Assembly (NCBI GenBank): GCA_015680685.1
Contig: MNCI01023311.1
Location: 67,709-131,708 of the forward strand
Length of the DNA stretch: 64,000 nt
Direction: 5' to 3'
Source of the DNA: Gnetum montanum
Lineage: Eukaryota > Streptophyta > Gnetopsida > Gnetales > Gnetaceae
Both the position numbers and the translations under genes were made by a program. Shown one piece after another: positions 20,401 to 32,294 of this stretch (positions are counted from its first letter, which is position 1; every line of letters starts with the position of its first letter). The notes under the pieces were generated by a model. The model searched no databases. It was not told the DNA's origin and saw only the letters and a program-made list of their open reading frames with translations.

Positions 20401-21169
20401 TGATTGTTGACTTGTGTTGACCGGTGAAGAAAAAGTCCAAAGCTATGAATTGGAGCACAACATGGGGGTGATTCAAGATTTCAGAGACCAGAGAACAATA
20501 TGAGTGAAAGAGGAAGGAAGATTGTAATTAGAAGGAGAGTCAAAATGAGGAGAATGTCATAGTATGGAGCTTTGTAGATGAGGGACTGTGCAATGGTTAG
20601 AATAGAAATGATCAACCAACCATATTAAGGGAATAGGAGATTAACAAGCAGAACCAAAGTATATGCAAGTGGGTCCTCCCCATAGCAGGTAATAGCCTTA
20701 GTAGCCCTTGCATATCATCAACACAGGAGTCCATGGGCCTTGTAGTTAATTAATGGTGACCGTGAGTTAATACCCAAGACCATAAGAACCAGCCAAAGAA
20801 TTAGAAGTTTGAGTAGAAAATGATAGATACTCAAGACATAGAACTAGCAATGAGGTGAATAAGGGGAAGAAAATGATGAAGAGAGGAGGGAATGAGATGG
20901 AATTCCTAATGTTGGTCACATGAAATCCCTTGTGAAGTGTGTAATTAAGTGACCTAGTAGGATTCATCCTTAGTCTAGACCCAAAACCAACCATGTGCAG
21001 TGACCTCGTAGCAACATTCGAAGACTAGTCCATTCCCTTGGGGCACAAGAATGCTCCCACAAACAATCACCACTCCAACATGAGTGAGCGAGAGGAAGTG
21101 AAAAAGTGCTGAGTTAGAGGGGACAAAGCAAATCCCATAACAAGTATGTGTAGCCCATTAGAGGCAGTC

Positions 21170-21300
21170 TAAGGGGTGTGTTTTGAATTCCCATGTGTTT
21201 GTTTGTTTCTTTGTGAATCACACCATGCAAAGACCCAGGTGTTTTTGCATGTATTTGGCCAAGGGGTGTGCTTTGAATCCTCTTTTTTTTGTTCTTTGTT
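21170..21300 (-). repeat. Hairpin pair in TE-3 spacer
   Basis: Two units beginning AAGGGGTGTG at about 21172 and 21263, with the CACACCATG arm of the first near 21221-21230. The second unit has lost its far arm. Confidence 0.6.
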
Positions 21301-22080
21301 TTATTGCCAAGTGGCTTCCAATTAGGAGAGGATATGGAGTGGTAAGAAGTCCGTGAGGACACACGCTTGCACACAAGGGAATAGAAAAGTACAAAGAATG
21401 TTGCAATTCCCTTGAAGTCACACCCTATTTAACCCGTTGGGTCCTTCTCAAGTCTGGAAACTACACAAGTCATGAATTAATTAAAGTTGTATTTAATTGA
21501 AAGGGATGGCATGTTTCCAAAAGAAGGAAAACCATGGGATGGGTGGATGGGCGAATGACATGGACTCACTGCCTGTTACATGAAATGAGGGTTTAACGTG
21601 ACTGCATAGACCAACAATGCAAAGGCAAGAGCTAGATATATTAGGTGGATCATAGCATGCAACCCATCGCAAAGAGAAACAACCACACCAATACATCTTG
21701 TGACAATAAGATGACTTATTAATAAAAAGTATAAAACAAACATATTGATAAAAATAAACAAACAAATAAATAAATAAGTAAAGAAAGAAAGAAAAAGTAA
21801 GCAAGAATGGCAAACATACGAACAATGTTGTAAAACAAAAAGGTGTAAAACAAAAACTTGCAAAAACAACTGATGGGTCAGTAGAATTGGTTAGCATGGA
21901 AGGTGATCTCCCCCATGACTAAGTTGAGAGGAGGAGATTCGAAAAATGGAACGAGGCTGGCTATGTGATGAGAGGGTAGTGGCATTGGTTTGTTGGAGTT
22001 CGTGGAAGGGTTTTAATTATTGTGTATTAACTAACTGTGTTTTTGTTGGATCCTCAGGTTTGTGTATAAGCAAGGCCCTT

Positions 22081-23280
22081 GATAGAAAGGTTTTGAAAAT
22101 GATATAGGGTCCCTCCCACAGTGTTTGAAGCTTAGTACGTTGCAGTACATGTGTGGGGTTCTAGTAGAGTACCTTATCTCCATGTCAAAGCATTACCTTT
22201 CAAATCCTAAGATCATGACATTTTTTATTATAGGCCTTGTGGATTTCATTTGATGATAGGGCTACTAATTGATTCTCATCTAGCACATTCAAGTTGATGA
22301 GTCATTCTCCTTATGCTAGTGATAAGTTAAGATCCAAGTCACTGGCGATAGATAGTGTTCAAAGTTCAGCCTAAATTGGAAGTTTCAGTAGTTTCCCGTA
22401 CACTAAATCATAAGGAGAGTAACCTATAGGAAGTTTCCACGTGGAGTGGTAGGCTCAGAGGGCATCATTAAGTTTTGTGCTCCAATCCCTCCTATATTTG
22501 CTGATGGTCCTAGTTAGGATCCTTGTAATCTTCCTATTTGTGACTTCCGTTTGCCTATTGGCTTGGGGATGATAAGGTGTTGTAAATTCATGTTTGACCC
22601 CTAAGTGTTGCATAAGTTTACAAAAAATAGTGCCCATGAAATCAATTCCATTGTCTAAAATGAGTGCATGTGGCACCCCAAACCTGTTCACAATTTGTTG
22701 TTGGACAAACCGTGTGGCTGTGTTTGAGGAATAGTTGGTGATGGCTATTGCCTCTTCCCACTTAGTATAGTAGTCTATAGCGATGATGATGTACACCTTC
22801 CCATTGGACATCGGTGTGGTGGGACCCATGAAGTTGATGCCCCAAATATTGAAGGGTTCCAATGGCTGGATCCACTATTGGGGTTCCTCCATTCGTGTGG
22901 TCATCCCACCATCTCTTTAACATTATTCACAGGAGGAGGTGCACCATTACGCATCTTTGAAGAGTATGGGCCAACAATATCCGGCAAGCAGGATCTTAAT
23001 GGCTATCCATCATCCATCATAGTGGCCCCCACAAGGGCCCTCATGAGCATTCTGGAGGACACACAATGTATCCAAATCAGGGATGTACCATTGAACCAAG
23101 CCATCTGCACATACCTTATAGAGGTGTCCATTGATTTCCATGAAGTGCTTGGCCTTGTGAAGAAACTATTATTTCTTTCGATGGCCCCACTCTTTTGGTA
23201 ATTCTTGTGTTGAGAGATAAGTGAGGATGTCGCTGAACCACATTGATTTGGTGGGCATCTCCTTATCAATTGCACCTATG
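22081..23280 (-). pseudogene. TE-3 integrase
   Basis: The core at 22455-22862 is open for 135 codons and keeps the D,D,E residues: AIDYYTKW, LDNGIDF and QTEVTNREI. Upstream, 23003-23275 (in a shifted frame) holds the zinc-binding N-terminus with remnants of the HH-CC pattern. Downstream, 22081-22440 carries the C-terminal region in broken frames. This is the only integrase in the window whose triad I can see intact, but stops on both sides of the core mean it is not a working gene. Role: strand transfer of element cDNA. Confidence 0.87.
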
Positions 23281-23900
23281 AAGAAGGGGTTTGTCTAGAA
23301 ATTGATTGGAGAGTGGCTCCTCCTCCTCTGCACCATCGCATCATAACTGAGATAAGTGGTCAACAACCACATTCTTAGTTCCCTTCCTGTCTACCATAGT
23401 AAGGTTAAATTCCTGAAGGATCACAAGCCATCATATGATATGGGGATTCACTGTTGGTTTGTTCATCAGGAACTGAATGACATTATAGGTAGTATGTACA
23501 AACACCTTGTACTTGAGCACATACTGTTAGAAATTTTCCAAGGCGAACACGACCACCGTTAATTCCTTTTCAGTGGTGGTGTAGTTGAGCTGAGCACCCA
23601 CAATGATTCAGCTTGCATAGTGGATATAATATGGACATCTCTGGTCATCCAATTGTGTAAGCATGGCTCCCAATGCATAATTAGATGCATCCATCATGAT
23701 ATAAAAAGGTCTAGACTAGTCGGGTGCCCATAGAATTGGAGTTTCTATGAGTTTCTATTTGAGTGTTTGGAATGCGAATTCGCATTCCCTGGTCCAAAAA
23801 AATGGAATGTCTTTCTTTGTGAGTTCCACCAATGGCTTAGTGATCTTCAAGAAATTCTTGATGAAGCATCAGTAATAACCAGTGTGTCCAAGGAATGACT
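23281..23900 (-). pseudogene. TE-3 RNase H
   Basis: Minus-strand translation gives MDASNYALGAML near 23680-23710, LNYTTTEKEL near 23560-23595 and a VVVDHLSQL end near 23345-23375. These are the conserved first Asp, Glu and terminal Asp regions of gypsy RNase H. Stops interrupt the frame. It would remove the RNA strand during cDNA synthesis. Confidence 0.8.
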
Positions 23901-24480
23901 GAACATCTTTTATAGTACTCAATTCATTGGTGATTCTTTGGATGGCCCTAATTTTTTTAGGATCTACACTAATCCCTACTTGTGAAATGCGGTGCCCTAG
24001 AACAATGCCCTCTTGGACCATTAAGTGGCTCTTTTGCCATTTGAGTCATAAATTTGTTTCTACACATCTTTTTAAAACTTGCTTAAGGTGGTCCAAGGCT
24101 TCTTTAAATGTTGCTCCATAGGTAGAGAAGTCATCCATGAAGACTTCTACTCCATTGCCAATTTGTTGCTGAAAGATGCTGAGGACTAGGCGTTGGAAGG
24201 TTGTAGGTGCGTTGCATAAGCCAAAGGGCATCTTCTTATATGTGAAAGTCCCCCAGGGACTTGTCAATGTTGTTTTGACTTGGTCTTTAGGTGCGATTTG
24301 GATTTGGTTATAGCCACTATAACCATCCAAAAAGCTATAGTAATAATGCCCAGCAATAGTATCCAACACTTGGTCCACAAATGGAAGTGGGAAGTGATCC
24401 TTGAAGGTCACCATGTTTAGTAGTCAGAAATCTATACAGACCCTCCATTTTCCACCCTTCTTTGGCACAATAATGAGTGG
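23901..24480 (-). pseudogene. TE-3 reverse transcriptase
   Basis: A clean 122-codon stretch at 24046-24414 includes PLPFVDQVLD, FLDGYSGYNQI (first catalytic Asp), MPFGLCNAPTTFQR and VFMDDFSTYG (catalytic Asp pair). Upstream, 24415-24480 has the KWR-type finger region in a broken frame. Downstream is the SFLGHTGYY-type linker. The catalytic residues are intact here, but flanking stops break the polyprotein. Confidence 0.9.
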
Positions 24481-24949
24481 GCTGACCCATTCGCTATCTT
24501 CAATAGAATAGATGAACCCTGCCTTCAACAATTATTCAATTTCATCCTTGAAAACTTGCTTTAGTTTGGGGTTCAACTATCTTTGTAGTTGTCATCATGG
24601 CTTCATGGAGGAGTCGATATAGATATGATGTTGGCATATCCTAGGGTCAACTCCTATCAATTCATGATATGACCATGCAAAAGCAGCCATCCACTTATTC
24701 ACCATTTTCAACAATTTCCTCTTTTGCTCAGGAGCAAGAGTGACATTGATGATTACTGGCTTGTTGTTCTACAAGAATGCATATTCTAGATTGGCCGATA
24801 AGGTTTTCAGTTCCAAGCGCTCCTGTCTAAAGCTCTTAGGGATCTATAGCTTTCCCCAATCATCGTTGTCATCAACAGTGGAGACTTGTTGATGGACCTT
24901 TTCCAATTCATCCATGCTTTTCATATAGGCACATACAAGGCACTCAAAT

Positions 24950-25590
24950 GATTCTATGAAGAAAGTGCTACTATTAGAGTCAACGGTCAACCATTGGATG
25001 CCTTCTTGATTTGTGGCTACTACATACAGGCATCGTTGAACTCGGGATTCTTTGGCACATCGACTACATGCTTGAATAGATGTCCACTTAGTAGACCAAA
25101 GTTGCTACACACAGTTGCACCCTGAGTCACTGTACGCAATGCATGGAATGTGCTTCTTCTCAATCTTCCTGAAAGGATTTTCTGTTGAAATTTCAAGGGA
25201 AATATCTTGAAGTCCCAATTGTGCATCCACTGTGTTGAGCCAGGCTTTCCCCATTATGATTGGGAAATTTCCCTTGCAATTGTCAACCTAGATGACCAGG
25301 AAGTCAGCAAGATAGGATCACCCACAAATAGTGGTTATGATATCTTCTACCAATCCCAAGGGTACAGTTATGGATTGGTCCACCAACTCAAGCTGAATGT
25401 TGCTTTTCTTCATCAGGGATAAATTTCAAGTCTTGTACATATCGTGTGAAATCAAATTGACACTTGACCCCAAATCTAAGAGAGCTTTGCATAGCTCGTT
25501 TCCTGCAACTTGAAGGTATATGAGGGGACTCCCTAGATCAGTCAATTTCCGAGGGAGATGACCTACCTTTATCCAATCCATCACAACATG
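24950..25590 (-). pseudogene. TE-3 aspartic protease
   Basis: The active-site region near 25440-25495 reads KALLDLGSSVNLISHDMY (D-L-G-S in place of D-S/T-G-A). The second conserved segment, NFPIIMGKAWL, lies near 25240-25275, and the following RDLSLEIS-type segment near 25170-25220. Same architecture as TE-2. Stops at two places split the frame. Confidence 0.8.
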
Positions 25591-25599
25591 TCTAAGCAT

Positions 25600-26460
25600 G
25601 ACAGTTTGTACTGTGGATGATGTTTGGCTTGAAGGTTGCTTGAAGGGTTAAATAGTAAAGGCGATTGGAGGTTCAGAGGCACTGGACATAGGTGAATGTG
25701 AGGGTATGTTAGGGATATTGGGCCACAAGAAATGGTGTTTCCATGGTTTTGATTTTGATCCACTTAGTTGAGATGTCAATTGTAGGTTGATAGCCCTCGT
25801 GGCATTATGTTGTTGTGGCTGTGGTGGTATCTCTCCTTGCATAGGTGGAGTAGGAGGTAGTTGAGTGGGGGTTGATGAGTAGGGATGGCAGGAGAAGGTG
25901 AAAGAGGATAGTATAGATGTGGGTTATCCCCCCGAGGTGATGGAGACTTAGTTCAAAGGTATTCCAAGGGGTGGTAATGAGTTTGAAATGTCGTGTGACT
26001 AGAAGAGTCCCGCGGGGAGACTGGTTGTTGAATGTAGTACCCGTAAGGATCTAACTGTCGGTAAGGGTACTGCTGCCTTGGAGGTGGCATCCCCCATGAT
26101 TGTGGATGTTGCCATTATTGATAATACTCATAGGGTTTGCGGTAGTACACCACTTGGATAATATCCTTATGGCTGATGGAACTGCCTAGGATTGCCTTGT
26201 GGATAAGGCAATCTTTGAGGTGTTCGCCTTTTTGCCAAATGAGGGTTCAGCGCATACATCCTAAACTCTTGTAGATGTGACACCACCAGGCAACTTCCCT
26301 TGGGATGTTTGTATTGGCATATGTTACATCCATCATCCTCCTCTGTATCAGAGTCTATAACCCATTTTCAGCAACCTTGCCCTTACCTTTATGGTAGGCA
26401 CGTTTAGCTTCTCTTCTCCTTTGTTGATCTCGCTCATTACTTTGCTCTTTGGATTCCTTC
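25600..26460 (-). pseudogene. TE-3 gag C-terminal part with zinc-knuckle-like motif
   Basis: A minus-strand motif near 26285-26335 reads CNICQYKHPKGSC, i.e. C-x2-C-x3-H-x3/4-C, followed by LVVSHLQEF. A Pro/Gln/Tyr-rich linker follows to the protease. The spacing differs from the usual CX2CX4HX4C retroviral knuckle. Confidence 0.65.
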
Positions 26461-28090
26461 ATGATTTTCAGGATGCTTTGAAACCTTTCATTCAAAGAGT
26501 CCCACATCTTGTCAACCTTGGCTGAAATTTCAGAGGAAAATTTTTATATGGGAAAGGTTTTTCGGTTCATCATTGCATCCAGTGGTGATTCTTCCTCCTC
26601 TTCACAAAATCAGACTTCCTTCCTTCAGATGGAAGGGTCCCGATTATACTCTTCTACACTATCTTTTTTTCTTAATTCCCCTTCCTCCTTAGCCACCTGC
26701 ATAATGAGATGCTATAATTGATGGGCTCTCAATTCAGATAGCTGTCCCTGAGCATGAACGCCTAGGGTCTTTCTTGTTTCAAAGCAAAGCCCATCTATGA
26801 TATGGTGGAGTTGTTCCCGTTGAGAGTAGCCATGACCAGGGCATCAATGTAACCATGAGTAATATCTTCCCATGGCTGCATCTAAGGGTTCATGACCACC
26901 CTGTTTCCACCCTTGGATTTGTCATCTCAGTTTAGCCACTCTAGAGTAGGTTTGATACTTATCATTAAAAATTTCCAGCATCATACTCCATCTCCTGATT
27001 GATTCCAGCTCCAAAGACCGATACCGCTTTCCACTTCCTTGATGAGTGTTCGGGGGAATAGCTTGAGTTGTTGCTAATCATTGTCTATGTTTTGCAGGGT
27101 GCAAGCATCATGGAATACTTGCAAGTGAGTCTGTGGATCACAATTGTATTCCCCTTCAAATTTGGGGATATTGTTCATGTCAAGGTACTTGGTCCGACTA
27201 TCTTTCAAGTGCCTATTAGCTATTTGAACTACCTCGGCTATGTTAAGCATGCTTCAAGTAGCCAACAATGGTTCATCTGAGTCATATTATTGTTATTGGC
27301 CACGACGTCTGTGACAATTTTGGCTGCCTCTCCTTTCTTGATGGTGAGACTCACCTGATTGGTCACACTTTTCCTCACATTATCCCCGTCGATCTTTTCG
27401 ATCGCCATCACCCTGATCCTTCCTGCCATGGTTGTGATCGGAGTCAGAACTTGGTAAAGATAAGGTGGAATGAGAAGATAGAGAAGAGGAAGGAGAGCTA
27501 CCACCACCCTGATGTTGATCTCCTCTTCTACTCTGATGACGACCCCTATCTTTATGTCCATCTTTCCCCTTGCCAAAATCTTTCTTGCGTGATCCTTCAT
27601 CATCCTGGTACTCCCCGTCACTTGATTGTTTACTTTGGATGATGGACTGGATGATCTGATGCATTGGAGGAGGTTTGGCTGAATGGGAATCATGAAAAAT
27701 AGGTTCCTCATCATCATGTGGGTCTTGCAAGAACAAAGGGTTACTAAACTATTTTCCCTTTAAGTGTTCATGGTGTTCCACTTATTGCTGGTCCCATGCA
27801 TGTTGTGCCTCAGTTGGATGATAATCTCAATAGTCATGATCCTTCATTATGTATTCTACACCACGGTCCTGAATGCCTAGTTTGGTAAGATTTTGAAGTA
27901 GCATTCTAGGAATCGACTGATCAGGGGGTAATATAATGTTACCGTTCATGTCCCACCATCGTAGGTGCTCATCCTGATGTAGGATAAAGGTGAAGTTGGG
28001 GATATACTTGTCTAGATGTGCATATACCACTCGACATTCCTATGGCATTGGTGGGTTGGATCCATCTCGCCTGTGAGAAGAAGAAATTTT
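26461..28090 (-). pseudogene. TE-3 gag
   Basis: The N-terminal segment at 27827-28030 is conserved with TE-1, TE-5 and TE-7 (FILHQDEHLRWWDMNGNII). A Ser/His/Arg/Asp-rich low-complexity segment at 27380-27736 probably binds RNA. The core gag domain (remnants of FEGEYNCDP and AFHDACTLQN) is at about 26800-27200, and the helical C-part at 26461-26720. The expected start at 28088-28090 reads ATT where TE-1 and TE-5 have ATG. Several frameshifts. Confidence 0.83.
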
Positions 28091-28232
28091 CGATATTAGA
28101 TAACAACTCAATTGGTGTGCCTTATGCTTTTACTTAAACTGCCTAGTGTGTGTACATTTCACTATCTTGGGTCTGTTCCAACAAAGTGAATGATGATCTT
28201 ATTAAGACTAGATAGTGCATGTAAGACTAACA

Positions 28233-28252
28233 GTCCCCAGCAATGGTACCAA
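28233..28252 (-). promoter_or_regulatory. TE-3 primer-binding site
   Basis: Minus strand TTGGTACCATTGCTGGGGAC beside the 5' LTR, a decayed tRNA-Asp complement. Confidence 0.87.
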
Positions 28253-29147
28253 TGATGAGCGACAAGGTACCCCTATGCCCAACCATATGAATCACGAGCG
28301 TTCACACGTGACTCAATCGAATTCCATAGACTATAAGTACTTGCATACACTGAACTCTAGCCAGCAAGACTTAGTTAGAATGGTCATTGTCTTCCCAACC
28401 TCATTTGTGGTGTTCTAACGCGATGGTTAAGTGAGATTGAGGCAAATGATTTTTATGAATTTTCTTTTTATCTTTTAAAGTCTAGTTCTTTAATTGTAAG
28501 AAAAGAAAAGTTGTTTAATCTATAATTATTCTATCCTATTGCTTAACTCTCCCTAGCATAAGCAACTAATCCCATCTTCTATGCACATCCTAAGCATACC
28601 CTAACCATTGTTGGGTTACCAAACGTTAAGTGTCACTAGGTTACCAAGTGTTTGATTTATGTTCAAGATGGTCGTGCCTATGGTTCTCATAAAATATGAA
28701 AGGACAATAACTGTAGAATGATAACAATAAAAGCTTATAAAATCATTAAAGCATGGAAACATTATACTATTAAAATGCTTAAGTGATTAAATCCAAATGT
28801 TGCAAGGAATGCTCAAAAATCTCATCTTTATTGCTGGTCATGCCAATGGGCTCAGGTACATTAGTGCTTGAATAAAGAGTCGTACACCTTTCTCACACCT
28901 ACTATGAGCACTTGGAAAAATATTCTAACTCTTACAGGAACAAACTGCAACAGTTTTGCTACAACTATTGCAAAAGATGCCATAAATGTTGCAGGTGTGC
29001 ACATATTTATAACAAGAGACAAACTTTGCATTAACGGGATTGTGTTAACACATGGATGGTTATATTGATGGGGTCATGTCAACACGACCGCATCAACAAG
29101 GCTCCGTTAACATGGCCCAGTTGACGTATCAACTGAACACTTCATCA
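28253..29147 (-). repeat. TE-3 5' LTR
   Basis: TGATGAG...CTTCATCA, 895 bp. Its U3 array (about 29030-29147) has GTTGACG/CGTTAAC-type inverted motifs, with TATAAATA (minus strand) near 29000-29010. It retains the 160-bp block missing from the 3' copy. Confidence 0.92.
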
Positions 29148-29152
29148 ATAAC

Positions 29153-29920
29153 TATCCAGGAAACTATAATAACAATGCCCATATATGGTGTCTAATACTT
29201 GATCCACAAATGGCAAAGGAAAGCGATCCTTAAATGTTGCCATGTTTAACAACCTAAAGTCAATTCAAACCCACCATTTACCACTCTTCTTTAGTATAAT
29301 TATGAGTGGGCTAACCCACTCACTATCCATGATTGGATAGATAAATCCCGCCTTGAGGAGTTGCTCTATTTTCTCCTTAACAATTTGCTTCAATTTGGGG
29401 TTTAGTTGCCTCTACAGTTGCCTTTTAGGCTTCATGGCTAGGTCAGTATAGATGTGGTGCTGGCATGTCCTTGGATTAATTCCTATTAGCTTTGGATATG
29501 ACCAATTGAAGGCTATTGACATTTTATTCACCACTTTCAACAACTTTTATTTTTGTTCAGGAGCATGTTTGGCATTAATGATCATTGGTTTACCATTCCT
29601 TAAAAATGCATACTCCATTTTGACTAGTAAAGTTTTTAGTTCTAAGGGCTCTTACTTTAAGTGATTAGGGATCTCCAACTCTCCCCAATAGTTATCATCA
29701 TCTTCATTAGAGAGTTGAGAATGGACTTGTTCAATTTGTCCATGCCTTCAACATATGCACAAGTTAATCTCTCAGTTGGCTCTATGAATATTGTGCTACT
29801 ATCTAAATCAGTTATCAACCTCTGGGTGCCCTCTTGTTGTATGGCTGCTGCGTATAGACACTGTTGAATATCAATTTCTTGTGCACACTAAATGCATGCC
29901 TTCATGTATGTGCTTCTGAT
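29153..29920 (-). pseudogene. TE-1 reverse transcriptase, 5' half
   Basis: This continues the RT broken at 16087. The minus strand contains the PLPFVDQVL-type start of the palm (29200-29240), the KWWV-type finger segment (29260-29300) and conserved upstream residues (29330-29480). Many stops are present. Confidence 0.8.
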
Positions 29921-30420
29921 TTACCAAATCTTTGGCACACAATGGCACCCATTATTGCTATATTCGATGCATGGAATATGCTTCTTCTCAATTTTTCCTA
30001 ACTCATTCACCTTAGATATTTCAAGAGATAGGTCCCTTATATCCATTCATGCATTGACCATGCTTAACTAAGCCCTTCCCATGATGATGGAAAATTCACT
30101 TTTGTAGTTTTCCACCTTGATTACCAAGAAATCAGTAGGATAGGACCACCCACAAACTGTGGTCATAGTATCCTCTACTAATTCCAAAGGGATCGTAATT
30201 GACTAATTTGCTAATTTTAAATAGATGTTGCACTTCTTAAGAGGTGGTAGGTTCTAGGCTTTGTACATATCATGGGAGATGAGGTTAACTCCAGAACTAG
30301 AGTCAAGAAGAGCTTTGCATGACTCTTGTCTAGCAATTTGTAGAAAGATGAGCCAACTTCCTAGATCAGATCTTTTTGTAGGAAGGTTGCTAGCCTTGAT
30401 CCAGTCAGAAACAACATGAG
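29921..30420 (-). pseudogene. TE-1 aspartic protease
   Basis: The minus strand reads CKALLDSSSGVNLISHDMY near 30255-30315. The catalytic D-S/T-G is changed to D-S-S, so the site is damaged. The FSIIMGRAWLS segment lies at about 30060-30095. The gene enters the N run 30421-30910 upstream. Confidence 0.8.
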
Positions 30421-30910
30421 NNNNNNNNNNNNNNNNNNNNNNNNNNNNNNNNNNNNNNNNNNNNNNNNNNNNNNNNNNNNNNNNNNNNNNNNNNNNNNNN
30501 NNNNNNNNNNNNNNNNNNNNNNNNNNNNNNNNNNNNNNNNNNNNNNNNNNNNNNNNNNNNNNNNNNNNNNNNNNNNNNNNNNNNNNNNNNNNNNNNNNNN
30601 NNNNNNNNNNNNNNNNNNNNNNNNNNNNNNNNNNNNNNNNNNNNNNNNNNNNNNNNNNNNNNNNNNNNNNNNNNNNNNNNNNNNNNNNNNNNNNNNNNNN
30701 NNNNNNNNNNNNNNNNNNNNNNNNNNNNNNNNNNNNNNNNNNNNNNNNNNNNNNNNNNNNNNNNNNNNNNNNNNNNNNNNNNNNNNNNNNNNNNNNNNNN
30801 NNNNNNNNNNNNNNNNNNNNNNNNNNNNNNNNNNNNNNNNNNNNNNNNNNNNNNNNNNNNNNNNNNNNNNNNNNNNNNNNNNNNNNNNNNNNNNNNNNNN
30901 NNNNNNNNNN
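30421..30910. other. Assembly gap in TE-1 gag-protease
   Basis: 490 Ns. Hides the zinc-knuckle-like region of TE-1. Confidence 1.
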
Positions 30911-31432
30911 CACATTTAGTTTCATTATCAGAGTCAGACTTCACAACTTCCTCTACTGCAACAGCTTTGCCCTTACCTCTTTGGTAGGCACATTCAGCTT
31001 CTTTTCATCATCTACAATTATGATCACTATTTTGCTCTTTGGATTCTTTAGCAATTTTCAAAGAGGTTTGAAAGTTTTCATCCAAAGAGTCTCATAACTT
31101 ATCAACCTTGGCTGAAATGTTAGAAATAGATTTTTGGATAAGAAAGGTCTTTCTGTTCACCACTTCATCAAGTGGTGACTCCTCCTCATCACAAAATTGG
31201 ACCTCTCATTTTCTGATGAATGGATCCCTATTATACTCTTTAACACTCTCCCTTTTTCGTAGCTCACCTTCTTATTTTGCTACTTGCTTAATTAGTCTTT
31301 GGATTTGATGAGCTCCCATTTTAGACAACCTTTCTTAGGCATACATCCCAAGGATTCTTCTTGTTTCTTCCTTGAGCCCATCTATGATGTGATGAAGTTG
31401 TTTCCTTTGAGAGTAACCATGGCCAGGTCATC
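30911..31432 (-). pseudogene. TE-1 gag, C-terminal piece
   Basis: This lies between the N gap and the solo LTR. It matches the TE-3 gag at 26340-26830 and the TE-5 gag at 48700-49160, including the region before the zinc-knuckle-like motif. Frames are broken. Confidence 0.75.
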
Positions 31433-32294
31433 TGATGAGTAGCAAGGTACCCTATCCCCAACCATATGAATTACAGGCGTTCATGTGCAATCCGGTCAAA
31501 TTCTGTAGACTATAATTACTAAGTACGCTAGAGCTAAATAGTGCATGTATGTTGTTCATTCATTGTCATCCTAGTCCCACTTGTGGAATGCAATTGTATG
31601 GTTAAGTGTGACTGAGGCATAATATTTTTAATATTTTGTGTTTTTATGGAATTACTCACCTAGAACAAGAAGAAAAGTAACAATGATTAAAAGTAAGATT
31701 AATTAATTGTTAAGTAAACTATAGTCTAATCTAGCTTAACATAAGTAACCATTCCCTCTTCTCGGACACATCTTGAACTTTGTGCAAATACTGTTGGGCT
31801 ATCAAATGCTAATCATTTCTGAGCTACCAAGCATCACACATATGCTTGAATGGGTTGTGCTTGTGTAATTTAATGTAAATTAATTACTACATAAATAACA
31901 TTAATGTAAATTGCATGAAATATAAATACATAAGAAAGAAAGTCTCAAGTGTTGCAAGGAATGGATCAAAGAGTTTGTATTTATTGCTAACACAATGGTG
32001 TACTCAGGTACATCAATGCTTGAATAAAGATCCATTCACACTTAGACCTCCTATTGTGGGCACTTGGAAAATATTCTAACTTTCAAATGCACAAACTATA
32101 AGAGTTTTGCTACTTGACTACCAAAAAATTCCCCCCCATTGTGCGCCTAGGCACTGTATTTATAGACCCAGGAGTAACCCTACGATATTGAATGTATGAT
32201 ATCGCATCTTGGGCCATGATATTGTGTCCTCAATATCATGTACCTGATATCGTAGCCACCCTAATATCAAAGCATTGAAAAACACGATTTATGA
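31433..32294 (-). repeat. Solo LTR (subfamily shared with the left LTR of TE-5)
   Basis: It starts TGATGAG and has the ACCAAGCAT and CAAATGCTAA modules. It ends in a decayed TCATCA equivalent (TTATGA) after an array of GATATCG/CGATATC motifs at 32170-32270. TE-1 gag reads on either side, so only one LTR remains, the usual product of LTR-LTR recombination. The flanking 5-mers TCATC and ACATT match only in part. Confidence 0.82.

Larger units (their letters stand above)
19891..22080 (-). other. TE-3 pol-ORF3 spacer with internal promoter-like module
   Basis: Non-coding. In element order: post-integrase block (about 21900-21950), minisatellite remnant (21826-21870), conserved GAGTCCATG block near 21560, hairpin pair at 21170-21300, spacer blocks near 20960 and 20680, palindrome and TATA module at 20300-20400, then the ORF3 leader. 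A 34-bp N gap at 20126-20159 falls in the leader. Confidence 0.75.
16088..29147 (-). mobile_element. TE-3: most complete gypsy element with ORF3, nested in TE-1 RT
   Basis: 13,060 bp with perfect 5-bp TSD. Minus-strand order: 5' LTR 28253-29147, PBS 28233-28252, gag, protease, RT, RNase H, integrase, spacer, ORF3, PPT, 3' LTR 16088-16821. All expected modules are present, but gag, RT-RNase H and ORF3 carry stops. LTR start regions (165 bp compared by eye) differ at 18 positions, 16 of them transitions, which points to methylated-cytosine decay. Confidence 0.92.

Noticed and set aside
27268-27642. A 124-codon plus-strand frame opposite TE-3 gag
   Set aside because: It is the antisense shadow of the His/Ser/Asp-rich gag segment; the gag strand is conserved in TE-1 and TE-5.
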